From assembly GCA_016927155.1 (NCBI GenBank), contig JAFGNE010000040.1, positions 1 to 11,125 on the forward strand: a DNA stretch of 11,125 nt, written 5' to 3'. The stretch comes from Candidatus Peregrinibacteria bacterium (GTDB lineage: Bacteria > Patescibacteriota > Gracilibacteria > UM-FILTER-43-11). The position numbers and the translations under genes were made by a program. Positions 1 through 6,812 of this stretch are shown here, piece by piece (position 1 is the first letter of the stretch; each line of letters begins with the position of its first letter). The notes under the pieces were generated by a model. The model was not told the DNA's origin. It saw nothing but the letters and a program-made list of their open reading frames with translations, and did no database searches.

Positions 1-487
1 CTTTTTTCAGGGAAACATCCGCGCTGGGCCTGTATCCCATTTGGATTAATTTATTAAAAAATTCAACAGTGCGCATCTCCTGCCCCACGGTTACCATAAC
101 GCCCGATTCCGCGATCTCCGCATAGGCGGGCATGGGCAAGTGGATGTCTTTGTGGTTAAGCAAATATATCTTGCCGCCGCCATAGTGGATACCGGCTATC
201 ATTTCCGTCACACGATAATCGTCCTGGTTTTCCGCCAACAGGTTGTCCAAGGCGACAATGGGTTTGTCCGCCCAAAAGGGTAAATTGTTGCGCAACTCAT
301 AAATGTCACGGTTATCATTGGCGATCCAGAAAACATTCCTGGATTCCTGGTGGTTTAAAAGGTCACCGACAAAATAACCCTTAGCGGAAATGTTACCTAC
401 GCCGGAAAGGACCAAGGGGGAATTGGACGTTAAGGCACCGAAAATATCGCGGTGTGCCCCGGGGGGAAAATAAGGATAAAGATTCAC
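1..487 (-). CDS. mfd: Transcription-repair coupling factor Mfd, N-terminal part (cut by window edge)
   Basis: About 162 codons are visible before the frame runs off the left edge, so the 3' end lies outside. The protein most resembles the N-terminal UvrB-homology module of Mfd, the ATP-driven translocase that removes stalled RNA polymerase and recruits UvrA to DNA damage. A degenerate nucleotide-binding-like loop (LSGVGNISAKG, about residues 30-40) lacks a true Walker A, as in Mfd domain 1. Near the visible end, a stretch reading GQEMRTVEFFNKLIQMGYRP matches the Mfd pattern of a helix followed by GY-R and a glycine. The start is GTG at 487-485; an in-frame TAA at 505-503 lies upstream and no other canonical start precedes the conserved region. 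There is no Shine-Dalgarno site. The gene begins 8 bases after the dnaN stop and is probably co-transcribed. The helicase motifs that would prove Mfd are outside the window; UvrB itself fits less well because Walker A is missing. Confidence 0.62.
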   Translation of the reverse strand, partial: MNLYPYFPPGAHRDIFGALTSNSPLVLSGVGNISAKGYFVGDLLNHQESRNVFWIANDNRDIYELRNNLPFWADKPIVALDNLLAENQDDYRVTEMIAGIHYGGGKIYLLNHKDIHLPMPAYAEIAESGVMVTVGQEMRTVEFFNKLIQMGYRPSADVSLKK

Positions 488-495
488 CGGAAAAA

Positions 496-1599
496 CTAAA
501 TTTTAAGCGGCATGATGATATGGATATAATCACTTTTGCCTTTTGGCCGGATGACCACAGGGGTGGTTTTGTCGCCTACTTCAAATTGGATTTCTTCGCC
601 ACCGATGTTGCTAAGGGCATCCAGGAGATATTGGGAATTAAGGGCGATTTCATTGGGCTCGCCTTTGGTTTTTGGGGTCAAAACCACCTCACCTTCACCA
701 TATTGGGTAGTGTCGGTGGTGAGGGTGGTCGCATCACTTTTGATGCGAAAAATAACCTTATTATTATTTTCTTTGGCAAAAATATTAATCCTTTTGAGGG
801 CTAAAATCAAATCTTGGATGTTGAAAATAATCTGGCTCTTGTTGGTTTTAGGAATAATTTGCCCGTAATTGGGAAATTGCCCTTCAATAAGGCGGGAAAT
901 CAGTTTGACGGCACCAACAGTAAAAAGAACCTGATTTTTTGAAATAACAACATCCACCAGGTCATCGCCACTGAGGGCATCCAAAATAGAACCAACTTCA
1001 TAAATGGTTTTGGCGGGGATAATACAGGTAATATCACCGCTGGTTTTGGAAAGGGGTAAGGTTTTTTCAGCCAGCCTGTAACTATCGGTCGTAGCCATTT
1101 TTAATTCATTTTTGGAAACCAAAAAACAAACCCCGGAAAGGATGGGGCGGGTGGTATTCATGGCGGCGGCAAAGACCACATGACGAATGGCTTCTTTAAG
1201 GGTTTTGACAGGAAGGGAAAATTCAGCTTCTTTTTCGATGGTGGGGATGGGGGGAAATTCCGATGCGGGCACCCCTTTAATTTTTGTGGTGGAATCGCTT
1301 GTTTTCAAAATCACCATATTTCCATCTTCCGCGGAAATATCAACCTTATCATCCTTAAGATAATTGATGTAATTGGTGAAAAGTTTGGAAGGAAGGGTAA
1401 TTTCCCCTTCATTTTTTACATTAGTTTCAATCCAATAAGAAATGGCAATTTCAAGGTTGGTGGTAGTGAAATATAACTTTTTCCCTTCCGCCTTAAGAAG
1501 CACGTTATTCAAAATAGGAAGAGTGCTGTTCACTCCAACAGCCTTGCCGGTTAAAACAAGGGCGCTTAATAAATCTTTTTGCGAGCAGGTTAAACGCAT
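496..1599 (-). CDS. dnaN: DNA polymerase III beta sliding clamp DnaN
   Basis: This is the ring-shaped processivity clamp that holds the replicative polymerase on DNA and docks repair factors. Its 367 residues match the usual family length of about 365-375 and cover three clamp domains, roughly residues 1-125, 128-250 and 252-367. Recognisable clamp landmarks are TRPILSGV (150-157), TDSYRLA (171-177), EGQFPNY (239-245) and the C-terminal YIHIIMPLKI, a variant of the canonical end that lines the peptide-binding pocket. The ATG at 1599-1597 gives the expected N-terminus. No Shine-Dalgarno is present; the start is preceded by an AT-rich leader. A perfect TATAAT lies about 60 bases upstream. The gene follows a 450-bp gap with DnaA-box-like sites, but dnaA is not next to it here. 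Unlike several neighbours, its coding strand carries more C than G. The identification is secure. Confidence 0.97.
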   Translation of the reverse strand: MRLTCSQKDLLSALVLTGKAVGVNSTLPILNNVLLKAEGKKLYFTTTNLEIAISYWIETNVKNEGEITLPSKLFTNYINYLKDDKVDISAEDGNMVILKTSDSTTKIKGVPASEFPPIPTIEKEAEFSLPVKTLKEAIRHVVFAAAMNTTRPILSGVCFLVSKNELKMATTDSYRLAEKTLPLSKTSGDITCIIPAKTIYEVGSILDALSGDDLVDVVISKNQVLFTVGAVKLISRLIEGQFPNYGQIIPKTNKSQIIFNIQDLILALKRINIFAKENNNKVIFRIKSDATTLTTDTTQYGEGEVVLTPKTKGEPNEIALNSQYLLDALSNIGGEEIQFEVGDKTTPVVIRPKGKSDYIHIIMPLKI

Positions 1600-1618
1600 A
1601 ATTTCAATTTAAATTTAT

Positions 1619-1631
1619 CATAATGGTTTTT
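1619..1631 (-). repeat. Inverted near copy of the AAAACC-ATTATG motif
   Basis: The plus strand reads CATAATGGTTTTT, that is AAAAACCATTATG on the minus strand. This equals the motif at 2003-2042 with the single variable base deleted. It lies 20 bases upstream of the dnaN start, so the motif brackets the gap with opposing orientations. In AT-rich DNA part of the match may be chance. Confidence 0.4.
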
Positions 1632-1658
1632 GTATTGTTTTGGCAACTCAATTTAGTA

Positions 1659-1664
1659 ATTATA
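1659..1664 (-). promoter_or_regulatory. Possible dnaN promoter (-10 element)
   Basis: On the minus strand a perfect TATAAT lies at 1664-1659, inside a very AT-rich stretch and about 60 bases before the dnaN ATG. The hexamer 17 bases upstream (ACGATT) is a poor -35 match, so this rests on the -10 box and its position only. Random AT-rich DNA could produce it. Confidence 0.35.
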
Positions 1665-1877
1665 AAATATATTTTTAAAAAAATCGTCGTCATAGGAAGG
1701 GGTTGACGTAAAATAAGAGACATGTGGCCCCAATAAAAAGTCATTCTTTTTTGAAGTGTTACACAAAAACAAACCCCACTGAATACAAATATTGTTATTA
1801 ACGGAATACCCGTTATTTTATTCAACAGAAGCCAAAATAATCTATGGGATGATCTAAAAAAATCCACAACAGCATTT

Positions 1878-1929
1878 TGGTCATAAGTGGTCATATTTTG
1901 TGTAATCAATGTGCAAAAACTGTGCACTA
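1878..1929 (-). promoter_or_regulatory. Phased array of five DnaA-box-like 9-mers
   Basis: On the plus strand, 9-mers resembling TGTGNAWAA begin at 1878 (TGGTCATAA, 7/9), 1888 (TGGTCATAT, 6/9), 1899 (TGTGTAATC, 7/9), 1910 (TGTGCAAAA, 9/9) and 1921 (TGTGCACTA, 7/9). Start-to-start spacings are 10, 11, 11 and 11 bases, about one helical turn, and all five share one orientation; the box read 5'-TTWTNCACA lies on the minus strand. Closely packed weak boxes beside a strong one are typical of DnaA filament sites at bacterial origins. Binding is inferred from sequence only. Confidence 0.5.
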
Positions 1930-2002
1930 AATAATAAAAATAGCTTAAGGAAGGGGTTTTAAAAAAATGGCTTGGATAAGCGGTTTTACTTAAAACAGGT
2001 TC

Positions 2003-2042
2003 AAAACCCATTATGTATTAAAGGGATATAAAACCTATTATG
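2003..2042 (+). repeat. Tandem 13-base motif AAAACCYATTATG, two copies
   Basis: AAAACCCATTATG occurs at 2003-2015 and AAAACCTATTATG at 2030-2042, 12 of 13 bases identical and 27 bases apart start to start. A near copy in reverse orientation lies at 1619-1631 by dnaN. The arrangement resembles iterons or a regulator's binding site at the margins of the dnaN gap. Its role is unknown. Confidence 0.5.
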
Positions 2043-2046
2043 CACA
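2038..2046 (+). promoter_or_regulatory. DnaA box TTATGCACA
   Basis: A full match to TTATNCACA on the plus strand, 2 bases beyond the stop codon of the sortase gene. It faces the phased array at 1878-1929 in the opposite orientation and overlaps the end of a repeated AAAACCYATTATG motif. A single 9-mer could be chance; its value comes from the cluster nearby. Confidence 0.5.
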
Positions 2047-2048
2047 AT

Positions 2049-3152
2049 TTAAGAGATAGGTTTTCCAAAAACAGCGTATCTGTAATCGATCCGATCAGGC
2101 GGCCAACAGGTAAAAACAACCAGTTCATTATTATTTTGGTCAGCCATCAGGAGGTCATCTTGTTTAGCGGGAATCAGTTCTGTTTTATAAATTTGATAAG
2201 CGTATCCCTTTTCTTTGTAATTGATATAAAGCGTGTCGCCGGATTGCAATTTATTGATTTTACGCAAAACTTGTTTGTAAGGGGAAGCATCCCAGGAATA
2301 TCCGGAAGAATGGCCAAAAAGCACCGTTTTAGCCCTTTTGTCGGGTGTGGACAGGTAATGTCCTAAAGGAAAACGCCGAAGGATTTCTAAAGATTTTACT
2401 TCATCAAAAGGGTCCCCAAAACCAATGGGCGCGTCAATGATATCGAGAATGGGAATAGTAATCCGGTACTCATCCGATAAAATAGGCGTGGTTTCAGCGT
2501 ATTCCGCCAGGCCCTGTTCCTGGATGGTCTTAAGCCGGTAAACAATTTCAGAAAATTCCGCTCGTGTCATCAGCTGGGCCGGGTGATAGAATTTTTGCCG
2601 GCTAATCAATTGTTTATCCAGCGCGTACGCGAAATAAGGGGCAAACCAGTCGTCAGTTTTTGCATAAAGCAAAGCGGACGGCTGGAACATGGCGGCATCC
2701 GCGCCGATGCCATACGCCTCTAAAACCATTTTTAATCCTTCAGCCAAATTAACCGTATCGGCCGGCCGGAAATGGTTATCCGGATCGCCCTGTAAGATTC
2801 CCTCATTATGTCCTATCTCTACATAAGGCGCGTACCATTCGGAAATTTTAACGTCAAAAAACCAAACATACCGATGGCGTTTTTCCCAATGCCAGGTTAA
2901 GGCATTCCGGATTTCTGCCTTATCGAAATGGGCGCTCACCAGGATTTTAATGGCCTCTGCGCGGTTGATGGTTTGTTCCGGCGCGAAAAGGCCATCCGTA
3001 TAACCTTCCACAATATGGGCGTCCGCTACGGCTGTGATGGCGTCATAGTGCTTGTAGGTGGCGGGGACGTCCGAAAATTCTTTCGCAAAAACCACCCCAA
3101 AAATCAGCATGGTAATACCTGTAGCCAACAATAAGCGATAAAGCCAGCGCAT
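2049..3152 (-). CDS. Sortase fused to three S-layer-homology domains
   Basis: This is an exported transpeptidase predicted to cleave LPxTG-type signals and attach surface proteins. The 367 residues begin with a signal peptide or membrane anchor (residues 1-23, VFA before a possible cleavage site). Three S-layer-homology repeats follow, at about 26-71, 99-146 and 165-207, each with the A-E-x-x-K/S-type end typical of SLH. The sortase domain fills about 228-367. His281 in LFGHSSGYS, Cys349 in VVFTCWPP and Arg358, nine residues after the cysteine, form the expected catalytic set. The TCWPP signature is nearest to class D/E housekeeping-like sortases. ATG at 3152-3150 gives a good signal peptide and sits just after a perfect promoter; there is no Shine-Dalgarno. 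SLH domains usually grip cell-wall polymers, so the enzyme may be held at the envelope by them. The LPQTG protein at 5520-6752 is a plausible substrate. Class assignment is less certain than the sortase call. Confidence 0.9.
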   Translation of the reverse strand: MRWLYRLLLATGITMLIFGVVFAKEFSDVPATYKHYDAITAVADAHIVEGYTDGLFAPEQTINRAEAIKILVSAHFDKAEIRNALTWHWEKRHRYVWFFDVKISEWYAPYVEIGHNEGILQGDPDNHFRPADTVNLAEGLKMVLEAYGIGADAAMFQPSALLYAKTDDWFAPYFAYALDKQLISRQKFYHPAQLMTRAEFSEIVYRLKTIQEQGLAEYAETTPILSDEYRITIPILDIIDAPIGFGDPFDEVKSLEILRRFPLGHYLSTPDKRAKTVLFGHSSGYSWDASPYKQVLRKINKLQSGDTLYINYKEKGYAYQIYKTELIPAKQDDLLMADQNNNELVVFTCWPPDRIDYRYAVFGKPIS

Positions 3153-3175
3153 AAAGGTTTACGTAAAAGGCGCTA

Positions 3176-3203
3176 ATTATAACATTTGATAAATTTTTGT
3201 CAA
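3176..3203 (-). promoter_or_regulatory. Consensus sigma-70-type promoter of the SLH-sortase gene
   Basis: On the minus strand, TTGACA (3203-3198), a 16-base spacer and TATAAT (3181-3176) match both hexamers exactly, and TGT just before the -10 gives an extended -10. Transcription would start near 3169, leaving a leader of about 17 bases without a Shine-Dalgarno. The promoter starts only 16 bases after the upstream gene's stop, so the sortase gene is separately transcribed, though read-through is possible. Confidence 0.85.
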
Positions 3204-3219
3204 TAGCGCCTACCCCTTT

Positions 3220-4530
3220 TTATTTTAAACCCTTTTTGAATTTTTGCCGGTTGGCTGCCTCAATATTTACTTTGTTTTCCATCACCTTCCACTTATTTTC
3301 CAGAAGCACCATCTTATTGTCCGGGATGTCTTTGTCGATATACATGCCACCGCCAATAAAACAATTTTTGCCGATTTTCACGCCGGGGTTGGTGCTGGCG
3401 TTAATACCGATCCTGGTCCCGCTGCCTATCAAGGCTCCCAACTTGTTGGTACCGGATTCCAACCTGTCCTTTTTGATATTCATTTTTACAATCCCTTCGT
3501 CAAAACGCAGGTTGCCCAAAACCGTGCCGGAACCGAACGAGACATTATGGTCGATAATGCTGTCGCCGACATAGTTGGAATGTGTCCATACGTCATGGTT
3601 CAGGTAACTGCGTGCTACCTCGGTTGAAAAGCCGATGACACAATTTTTGCCCAGCATGCTTTCCCTCACCAGCGCGTTGGTGGCGATTACACAGCCTTCG
3701 GCGATATAAGCGGGGCCATGGATCACCGCGTTTTCGAACACTTGCGTGTTCGGCCCGATATACACGTCGCCCTTAATGTGGGCGGACTTGGCGATTTTCG
3801 CGCTTTTGTCTATTTTCGCCTGCTGTTTGCCCATATAAAAACTCATTAGCGCCAAAACGTCCCACGGGTATTTAATGGGTTGCCAATAACCGTGGTATTT
3901 TAACAGCGCCATTTTGGCTTTGCCTTTTTTGATGTATTCCGAAAGCGCCATTTCATACCTGTCATCTTTTTTGCTTTTGGCCTTTTTCAGGTAGCCGGCG
4001 AAAGCCGGAAAATTGTTATAGACATGGCAGACCAAATTCACGTATTTGCTGGGCTCTTTGCCCGCGCCCGGTTTTTCCACTACTTCGGTGATGAAATCGT
4101 GTTTGTCCAATTTCAGGTAGCCGCCGGGGAAATAACTTTCCGGTTTTTTGCCGGGTATGACGCCGTCCACTGTTTTTTTGGAAGCCTCGATTATTTTTTC
4201 AAAAAGCGCCGGTTCGAAAACGTCATTAGCGCTCATCACCAAAATATTTTTATGGCTTACTTTTTCCGCTCCGGCCAGCACCCCGCCTGCCATGCCATCT
4301 TCCAGTTTTTTTTGCTCCACCACAATGATATTGTTGTATTTTTTTAGCGCCTCTTTCACTTTCTCCATGTTGAACTTATTGGCGACAACCACAATGTCCC
4401 TTAGTTTTGCCGCCTTGACGGCTGCCACCTGCAGTTCGATCAAAGGCCGCCCGCAAAATTCAAGCGTGTTTTTATCCGCGATCGGGCTAAGGCGCGTGCT
4501 TTGCCCCGCGGCGAGAAGGATAACTTGCAT
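3220..4530 (-). CDS. Sugar-1-phosphate nucleotidyltransferase with left-handed beta-helix domain
   Basis: This cytosolic enzyme is predicted to make a nucleotide-activated sugar, and possibly to acetylate it, for envelope glycans. The 436 residues have a GT-A nucleotidyltransferase domain (about 1-232) with LLAAGQSTRLSP at 5-16, a likely metal-binding Asp103 in SAND, EKP at 152-154, and WQPIKYPWD at 216-224. A hexapeptide beta-helix follows (about 240-410). The second half, with THSNYVGDS (316-324), GSGTVLGNLRFD (333-344) and a late GINAS-NPGVKIG stretch, looks closer to archaeal ST0452-like two-domain enzymes than to classical GlmU. Substrate (UTP or dTTP; GlcNAc-1-P or Glc-1-P) cannot be read from sequence. 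The ATG start lies 30 bases after the upstream metallo-beta-lactamase gene, suggesting an operon from the promoter at 5419-5447. No Shine-Dalgarno is seen. The name GlmU is possible but unproven. Confidence 0.88.
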   Translation of the reverse strand: MQVILLAAGQSTRLSPIADKNTLEFCGRPLIELQVAAVKAAKLRDIVVVANKFNMEKVKEALKKYNNIIVVEQKKLEDGMAGGVLAGAEKVSHKNILVMSANDVFEPALFEKIIEASKKTVDGVIPGKKPESYFPGGYLKLDKHDFITEVVEKPGAGKEPSKYVNLVCHVYNNFPAFAGYLKKAKSKKDDRYEMALSEYIKKGKAKMALLKYHGYWQPIKYPWDVLALMSFYMGKQQAKIDKSAKIAKSAHIKGDVYIGPNTQVFENAVIHGPAYIAEGCVIATNALVRESMLGKNCVIGFSTEVARSYLNHDVWTHSNYVGDSIIDHNVSFGSGTVLGNLRFDEGIVKMNIKKDRLESGTNKLGALIGSGTRIGINASTNPGVKIGKNCFIGGGMYIDKDIPDNKMVLLENKWKVMENKVNIEAANRQKFKKGLK

Positions 4531-4560
4531 ATGTGTTTTTGTTAAAGGTTCAGAGGTATT

Positions 4561-5400
4561 TTACCATAAAACAATATCTCCTTCCAAAACGGTCTGCCTT
4601 ACGTCCAGGCCTTTAAGCCGGTCCAATGTTTCCGCGTGAGGATGGCCGAAAGTATTGTCTTTGCCGGCGGAAATGACGACCGTGTCCGGCCGGACAGCCT
4701 GCAGAAAAATATCTGATGTCGCCGTACGGCTCCCATGATGTCCCGCTTTTAAGATATCCGCCTGCATCTCCAGGCTGGCCAAAAGGATTTCCCGTTCTTC
4801 TTCTTTTTCCGCGTCACCCGTTAAAAGCGCTGTTTTGCCGTCCGGGCTTATCAGCCGTATGGCTACCGAAGTGTTATTCAGATTATCCGCTTTGGCGCCC
4901 AGCAGGCTTTGTCCGGCCAGCGGGTAAAGGACGTCCAGGACGGTCCCGTGCCCTATTTGCCAATCTGTCCCGCCTTCCGCAAAAATAATGGGGATATGTT
5001 GGGTTTTCAGTGTGCGTATCGCTTCCGTGTAAAGGGGGTCGCTCGCGGCCACGCCCGTTATCAGCGCTTGTTTGATTTGGTATTTTTGCAGGATGTCCGG
5101 CAGGCCCCCAAAATGGTCGGCATGGGGATGGGTGAGCACAAAAAAATCAATTGTTTTGTCAAAAAACCCCATATGTTTGCCCAACCTGTCCACAACCGTC
5201 GCATCCGGACCGGCGTCGATCAGAATGTTTTTATGTTCAGGGGTTTGGATAAGGATCGCGTCCCCTTGGCCGACATCCAGCGTGGTGATGATCAAGCGGT
5301 TATCCAAAACCTGCGTGCACGCATAAAAAGCCAACGCCAGCAAGCCGGCGGCAATAAGATGGGAGAGCACCCACTGCTTTAAAGTGAATCGGGGTGCCAA
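4561..5400 (-). CDS. ComEC/Rec2-type metallo-beta-lactamase with one N-terminal membrane segment
   Basis: This is a metal-dependent hydrolase of the ComEC C-terminal type, a fold linked to nuclease activity at the cell surface. The 279 residues start with a hydrophobic segment (about 11-28) that would tether the enzyme, with the catalytic domain outside. Family motifs are all present: DVGQGDA (42-48), IDAG (61-64), the metal site THPHADH (90-96), TGDAE (194-198), HHGS (221-224) and FGHPH (251-255). It lacks the many-spanning channel domain and OB domain of full-length ComEC, so it is a stand-alone version and not a DNA-uptake channel. The start is a TTG at 5400-5398, 12 bases after the predicted transcription start; a GTG at codon 11 is an alternative that would shorten the stretch before the membrane segment. 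No Shine-Dalgarno is present. It is probably in one transcript with the nucleotidyltransferase downstream. Substrate is unknown. Confidence 0.88.
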   Translation of the reverse strand: MAPRFTLKQWVLSHLIAAGLLALAFYACTQVLDNRLIITTLDVGQGDAILIQTPEHKNILIDAGPDATVVDRLGKHMGFFDKTIDFFVLTHPHADHFGGLPDILQKYQIKQALITGVAASDPLYTEAIRTLKTQHIPIIFAEGGTDWQIGHGTVLDVLYPLAGQSLLGAKADNLNNTSVAIRLISPDGKTALLTGDAEKEEEREILLASLEMQADILKAGHHGSRTATSDIFLQAVRPDTVVISAGKDNTFGHPHAETLDRLKGLDVRQTVLEGDIVLW

Positions 5401-5418
5401 ATTGATACTTAAGGGCTA

Positions 5419-5447
5419 TTTATATCATTATATGTTCAATTTGTCAA
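5419..5447 (-). promoter_or_regulatory. Promoter of the metallo-beta-lactamase/nucleotidyltransferase pair
   Basis: On the minus strand, TTGACA (5447-5442), a 17-base spacer and TATAAA (5424-5419). A second TATAAT-like box lies inside the spacer but is too close to the -35. Transcription would start near 5412, giving a leader of about 12 bases before the TTG. The promoter lies just past the hairpin at 5468-5494, a clean terminator-then-promoter boundary. Confidence 0.75.
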
Positions 5448-5467
5448 ATCAAACAAGATTCAAGAAC

Positions 5468-5494
5468 CCTCCCCCACCGGTTGGATGGGGGAGG
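5468..5494 (-). terminator. Strong hairpin after the LPQTG protein gene, likely terminator
   Basis: A perfect 9-bp GC-rich stem (CCTCCCCCA paired with TGGGGGAGG) closes a 9-base loop, 25 bases after the stop codon. On the minus strand it is followed by GTTCTTGAATCTTG, only moderately U-rich, so termination may be imperfect. Its place between a gene end and the next promoter supports the call. Confidence 0.6.
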
Positions 5495-5519
5495 AGCCCT
5501 TAAGATTTGGTTTTTGTTT

Positions 5520-6752
5520 TTACTGTTTTCTCCGCAAAATCCCTCCTGCGGTCAGCGCGCTGCCAAGAAGGAAAAGGCTGAGGCCGATGCCCGTTTGGGG
5601 CAGGCGGATGGATTTCACTACGCCGACAGACTCATTGCCAACCGTGTCCTTGGTCGTGATTTTGAAGGTGTACTCCTTGCCGCCTTCCATATCGGGCAGT
5701 TCATGTTTAGTCGCGTCTTTGCCGAGCGAAGTGCCGGCGCCATAGGTCGTACCTTTATCCATACTTTGGTATAGGATCTGGTCGATCAGGTCTTTGGCTG
5801 TATTCAGGCTGGCTTTCCAATTCATTACAATAATGAACTTATCCAGCTGGGCCTTCCAGGAAAGCATAAAGCTGGTAATGTCTTCGGGCGGGGTGGTATC
5901 AGGAAGGGGGAGGGTTTCTTCCGGGGGAAGAGGGGCGGGTTCTGCGGCGGGAAGTTCGGCGGGAAGTTCAACGGCGAGAATTTCCGCGGCAGGTGCCCCT
6001 TCTTGTTCCATAACGGGCTCCAGATCCGAACCGGTAAAAAGCCCTGAATCCGTACTGCCGCTTACAATAGGATTGCCGGCAAGGTCCATAACCGCCACAG
6101 CGGCGGTGAGGATGTAGTTCACATCTTTAGCCTGGACGGCGGTTTCCACGATGACGGTTTTGCCTGTCGCGTCCGCTGCGTCTGTCCAGGCATCTTCCAC
6201 TTCCAGGAGGCTGGAGGGGTTGATCTGTTCCGTAATAGTAAAAGCGGTTTCGGGAAGTAAGGCGGGCAGCCTGATCGCTTCGGAGAATTCCACTTGTACG
6301 TGGGTTTTATCCACCGCTTCCACTTTAGCTACCGTGGGGGAAGTGATATCCGCTTGTTGGGCGGCGGGCGTGGCGACGCTGGCCTCAAAACTGTAAGACT
6401 CGCTTTCCACACCGGCGTTATCGAAAGCAGTTAATGAAAAATAATACGTTGTGCCCGCTTCAAGCCCGGTAACCACGTAAGAGGTAGCGTTAGTGGGGGT
6501 ATCCACCTGCATCGCGTAATCGCCTTGCTGGGCCAATTGGATGGAAACCGTGTCATAATAAATTCGGTAATTTTTTACAAGGCCGCCGGCACCGTCTTTA
6601 GCCGCGTTCCATGTTACGTTGATGGAAGTGCTATCTACGGGGGAAGCCGCAACACCACTGACATTTTCCGGAAATGCCGCCGCGTAAGCCAGCAAAGGAA
6701 TAGCTAAAACCGCCGCCGCGATTAATGCCAATAAAGACTTCTTCGTGTTCAT
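5520..6752 (-). CDS. LPQTG cell-surface protein with fibronectin-III-like domains
   Basis: This exported protein is predicted to be anchored to the envelope by sortase. The 410 residues begin with a signal peptide (about 1-25: lysines, then an Ala/Leu-rich core ending AYAAA). A fibronectin-III-like domain follows (about 27-128), then an Ig-like domain of the bacterial SbsA/Big type (about 136-240, with VQVEFSEAI and DLAGNPI), a Pro/Glu/Ala-rich spacer (about 250-290), and a second, more degenerate fibronectin-III domain (about 292-383). The C-terminus is a classic sorting signal: LPQTG at 384-388, a hydrophobic stretch (389-405) and the basic tail RRKQ. The ATG at 6752 follows a promoter and an A-rich leader with no Shine-Dalgarno. 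Such domains usually mediate adhesion or carbohydrate binding; the ligand is unknown. The SLH-sortase encoded about 2.4 kb downstream is its probable processing enzyme. Confidence 0.9.
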   Translation of the reverse strand: MNTKKSLLALIAAAVLAIPLLAYAAAFPENVSGVAASPVDSTSINVTWNAAKDGAGGLVKNYRIYYDTVSIQLAQQGDYAMQVDTPTNATSYVVTGLEAGTTYYFSLTAFDNAGVESESYSFEASVATPAAQQADITSPTVAKVEAVDKTHVQVEFSEAIRLPALLPETAFTITEQINPSSLLEVEDAWTDAADATGKTVIVETAVQAKDVNYILTAAVAVMDLAGNPIVSGSTDSGLFTGSDLEPVMEQEGAPAAEILAVELPAELPAAEPAPLPPEETLPLPDTTPPEDITSFMLSWKAQLDKFIIVMNWKASLNTAKDLIDQILYQSMDKGTTYGAGTSLGKDATKHELPDMEGGKEYTFKITTKDTVGNESVGVVKSIRLPQTGIGLSLFLLGSALTAGGILRRKQ

Positions 6753-6783
6753 GTTGGTTTTGATTTATTTGTTAAATCATTTC

Positions 6784-6812
6784 ATTATATCAAATTTCAG
6801 GGCTTTATGCAA
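6784..6812 (-). promoter_or_regulatory. Promoter of the LPQTG protein gene
   Basis: On the minus strand TTGCAT (6812-6807), a 17-base spacer and a perfect TATAAT (6789-6784), with TGA just before it as an extended -10. The -35 matches only half of TTGACA, so strength leans on the -10. Transcription would start near 6777, about 25 bases before the ATG. Confidence 0.65.

Larger units (their letters stand above)
1600..2048. other. Candidate replication origin (oriC) in the dnaN upstream gap
   Basis: This is the longest gene-free stretch in the window and clearly more AT-rich than the genes around it. It contains a helically phased run of DnaA-box-like 9-mers (1878-1929), a box matching TTATNCACA at 2038-2046, partial boxes at 1860-1868 and 1971-1979 (7 of 9 each), an AT tract that could unwind (1650-1685), and a 13-base motif repeated near both ends. 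Origins next to dnaN are common in bacteria. Against it, genes on both sides are read in the same direction, so one side would be transcribed against the fork, and dnaA is not visible. The alternative is an AT-rich regulatory region for dnaN controlled by DnaA. Confidence 0.5.

Noticed and set aside
1799..1815. TAACGG/CCGTTA hairpin as a terminator for the sortase gene
   Set aside because: The stem is 6 bp with a 5-base loop and no U-run follows on the minus strand; it is 230 bases past the stop codon. It may be part of the origin-like region.
1604..2011. A 135-codon minus-strand open frame filling the dnaN upstream gap
   Set aside because: Its product is rich in Ser, Thr, Phe, Leu and Tyr, poor in Gly, Ala and Glu, and has no recognisable domain. 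The DNA is AT-rich with repeats and DnaA-like boxes, so the frame is best explained as non-coding.
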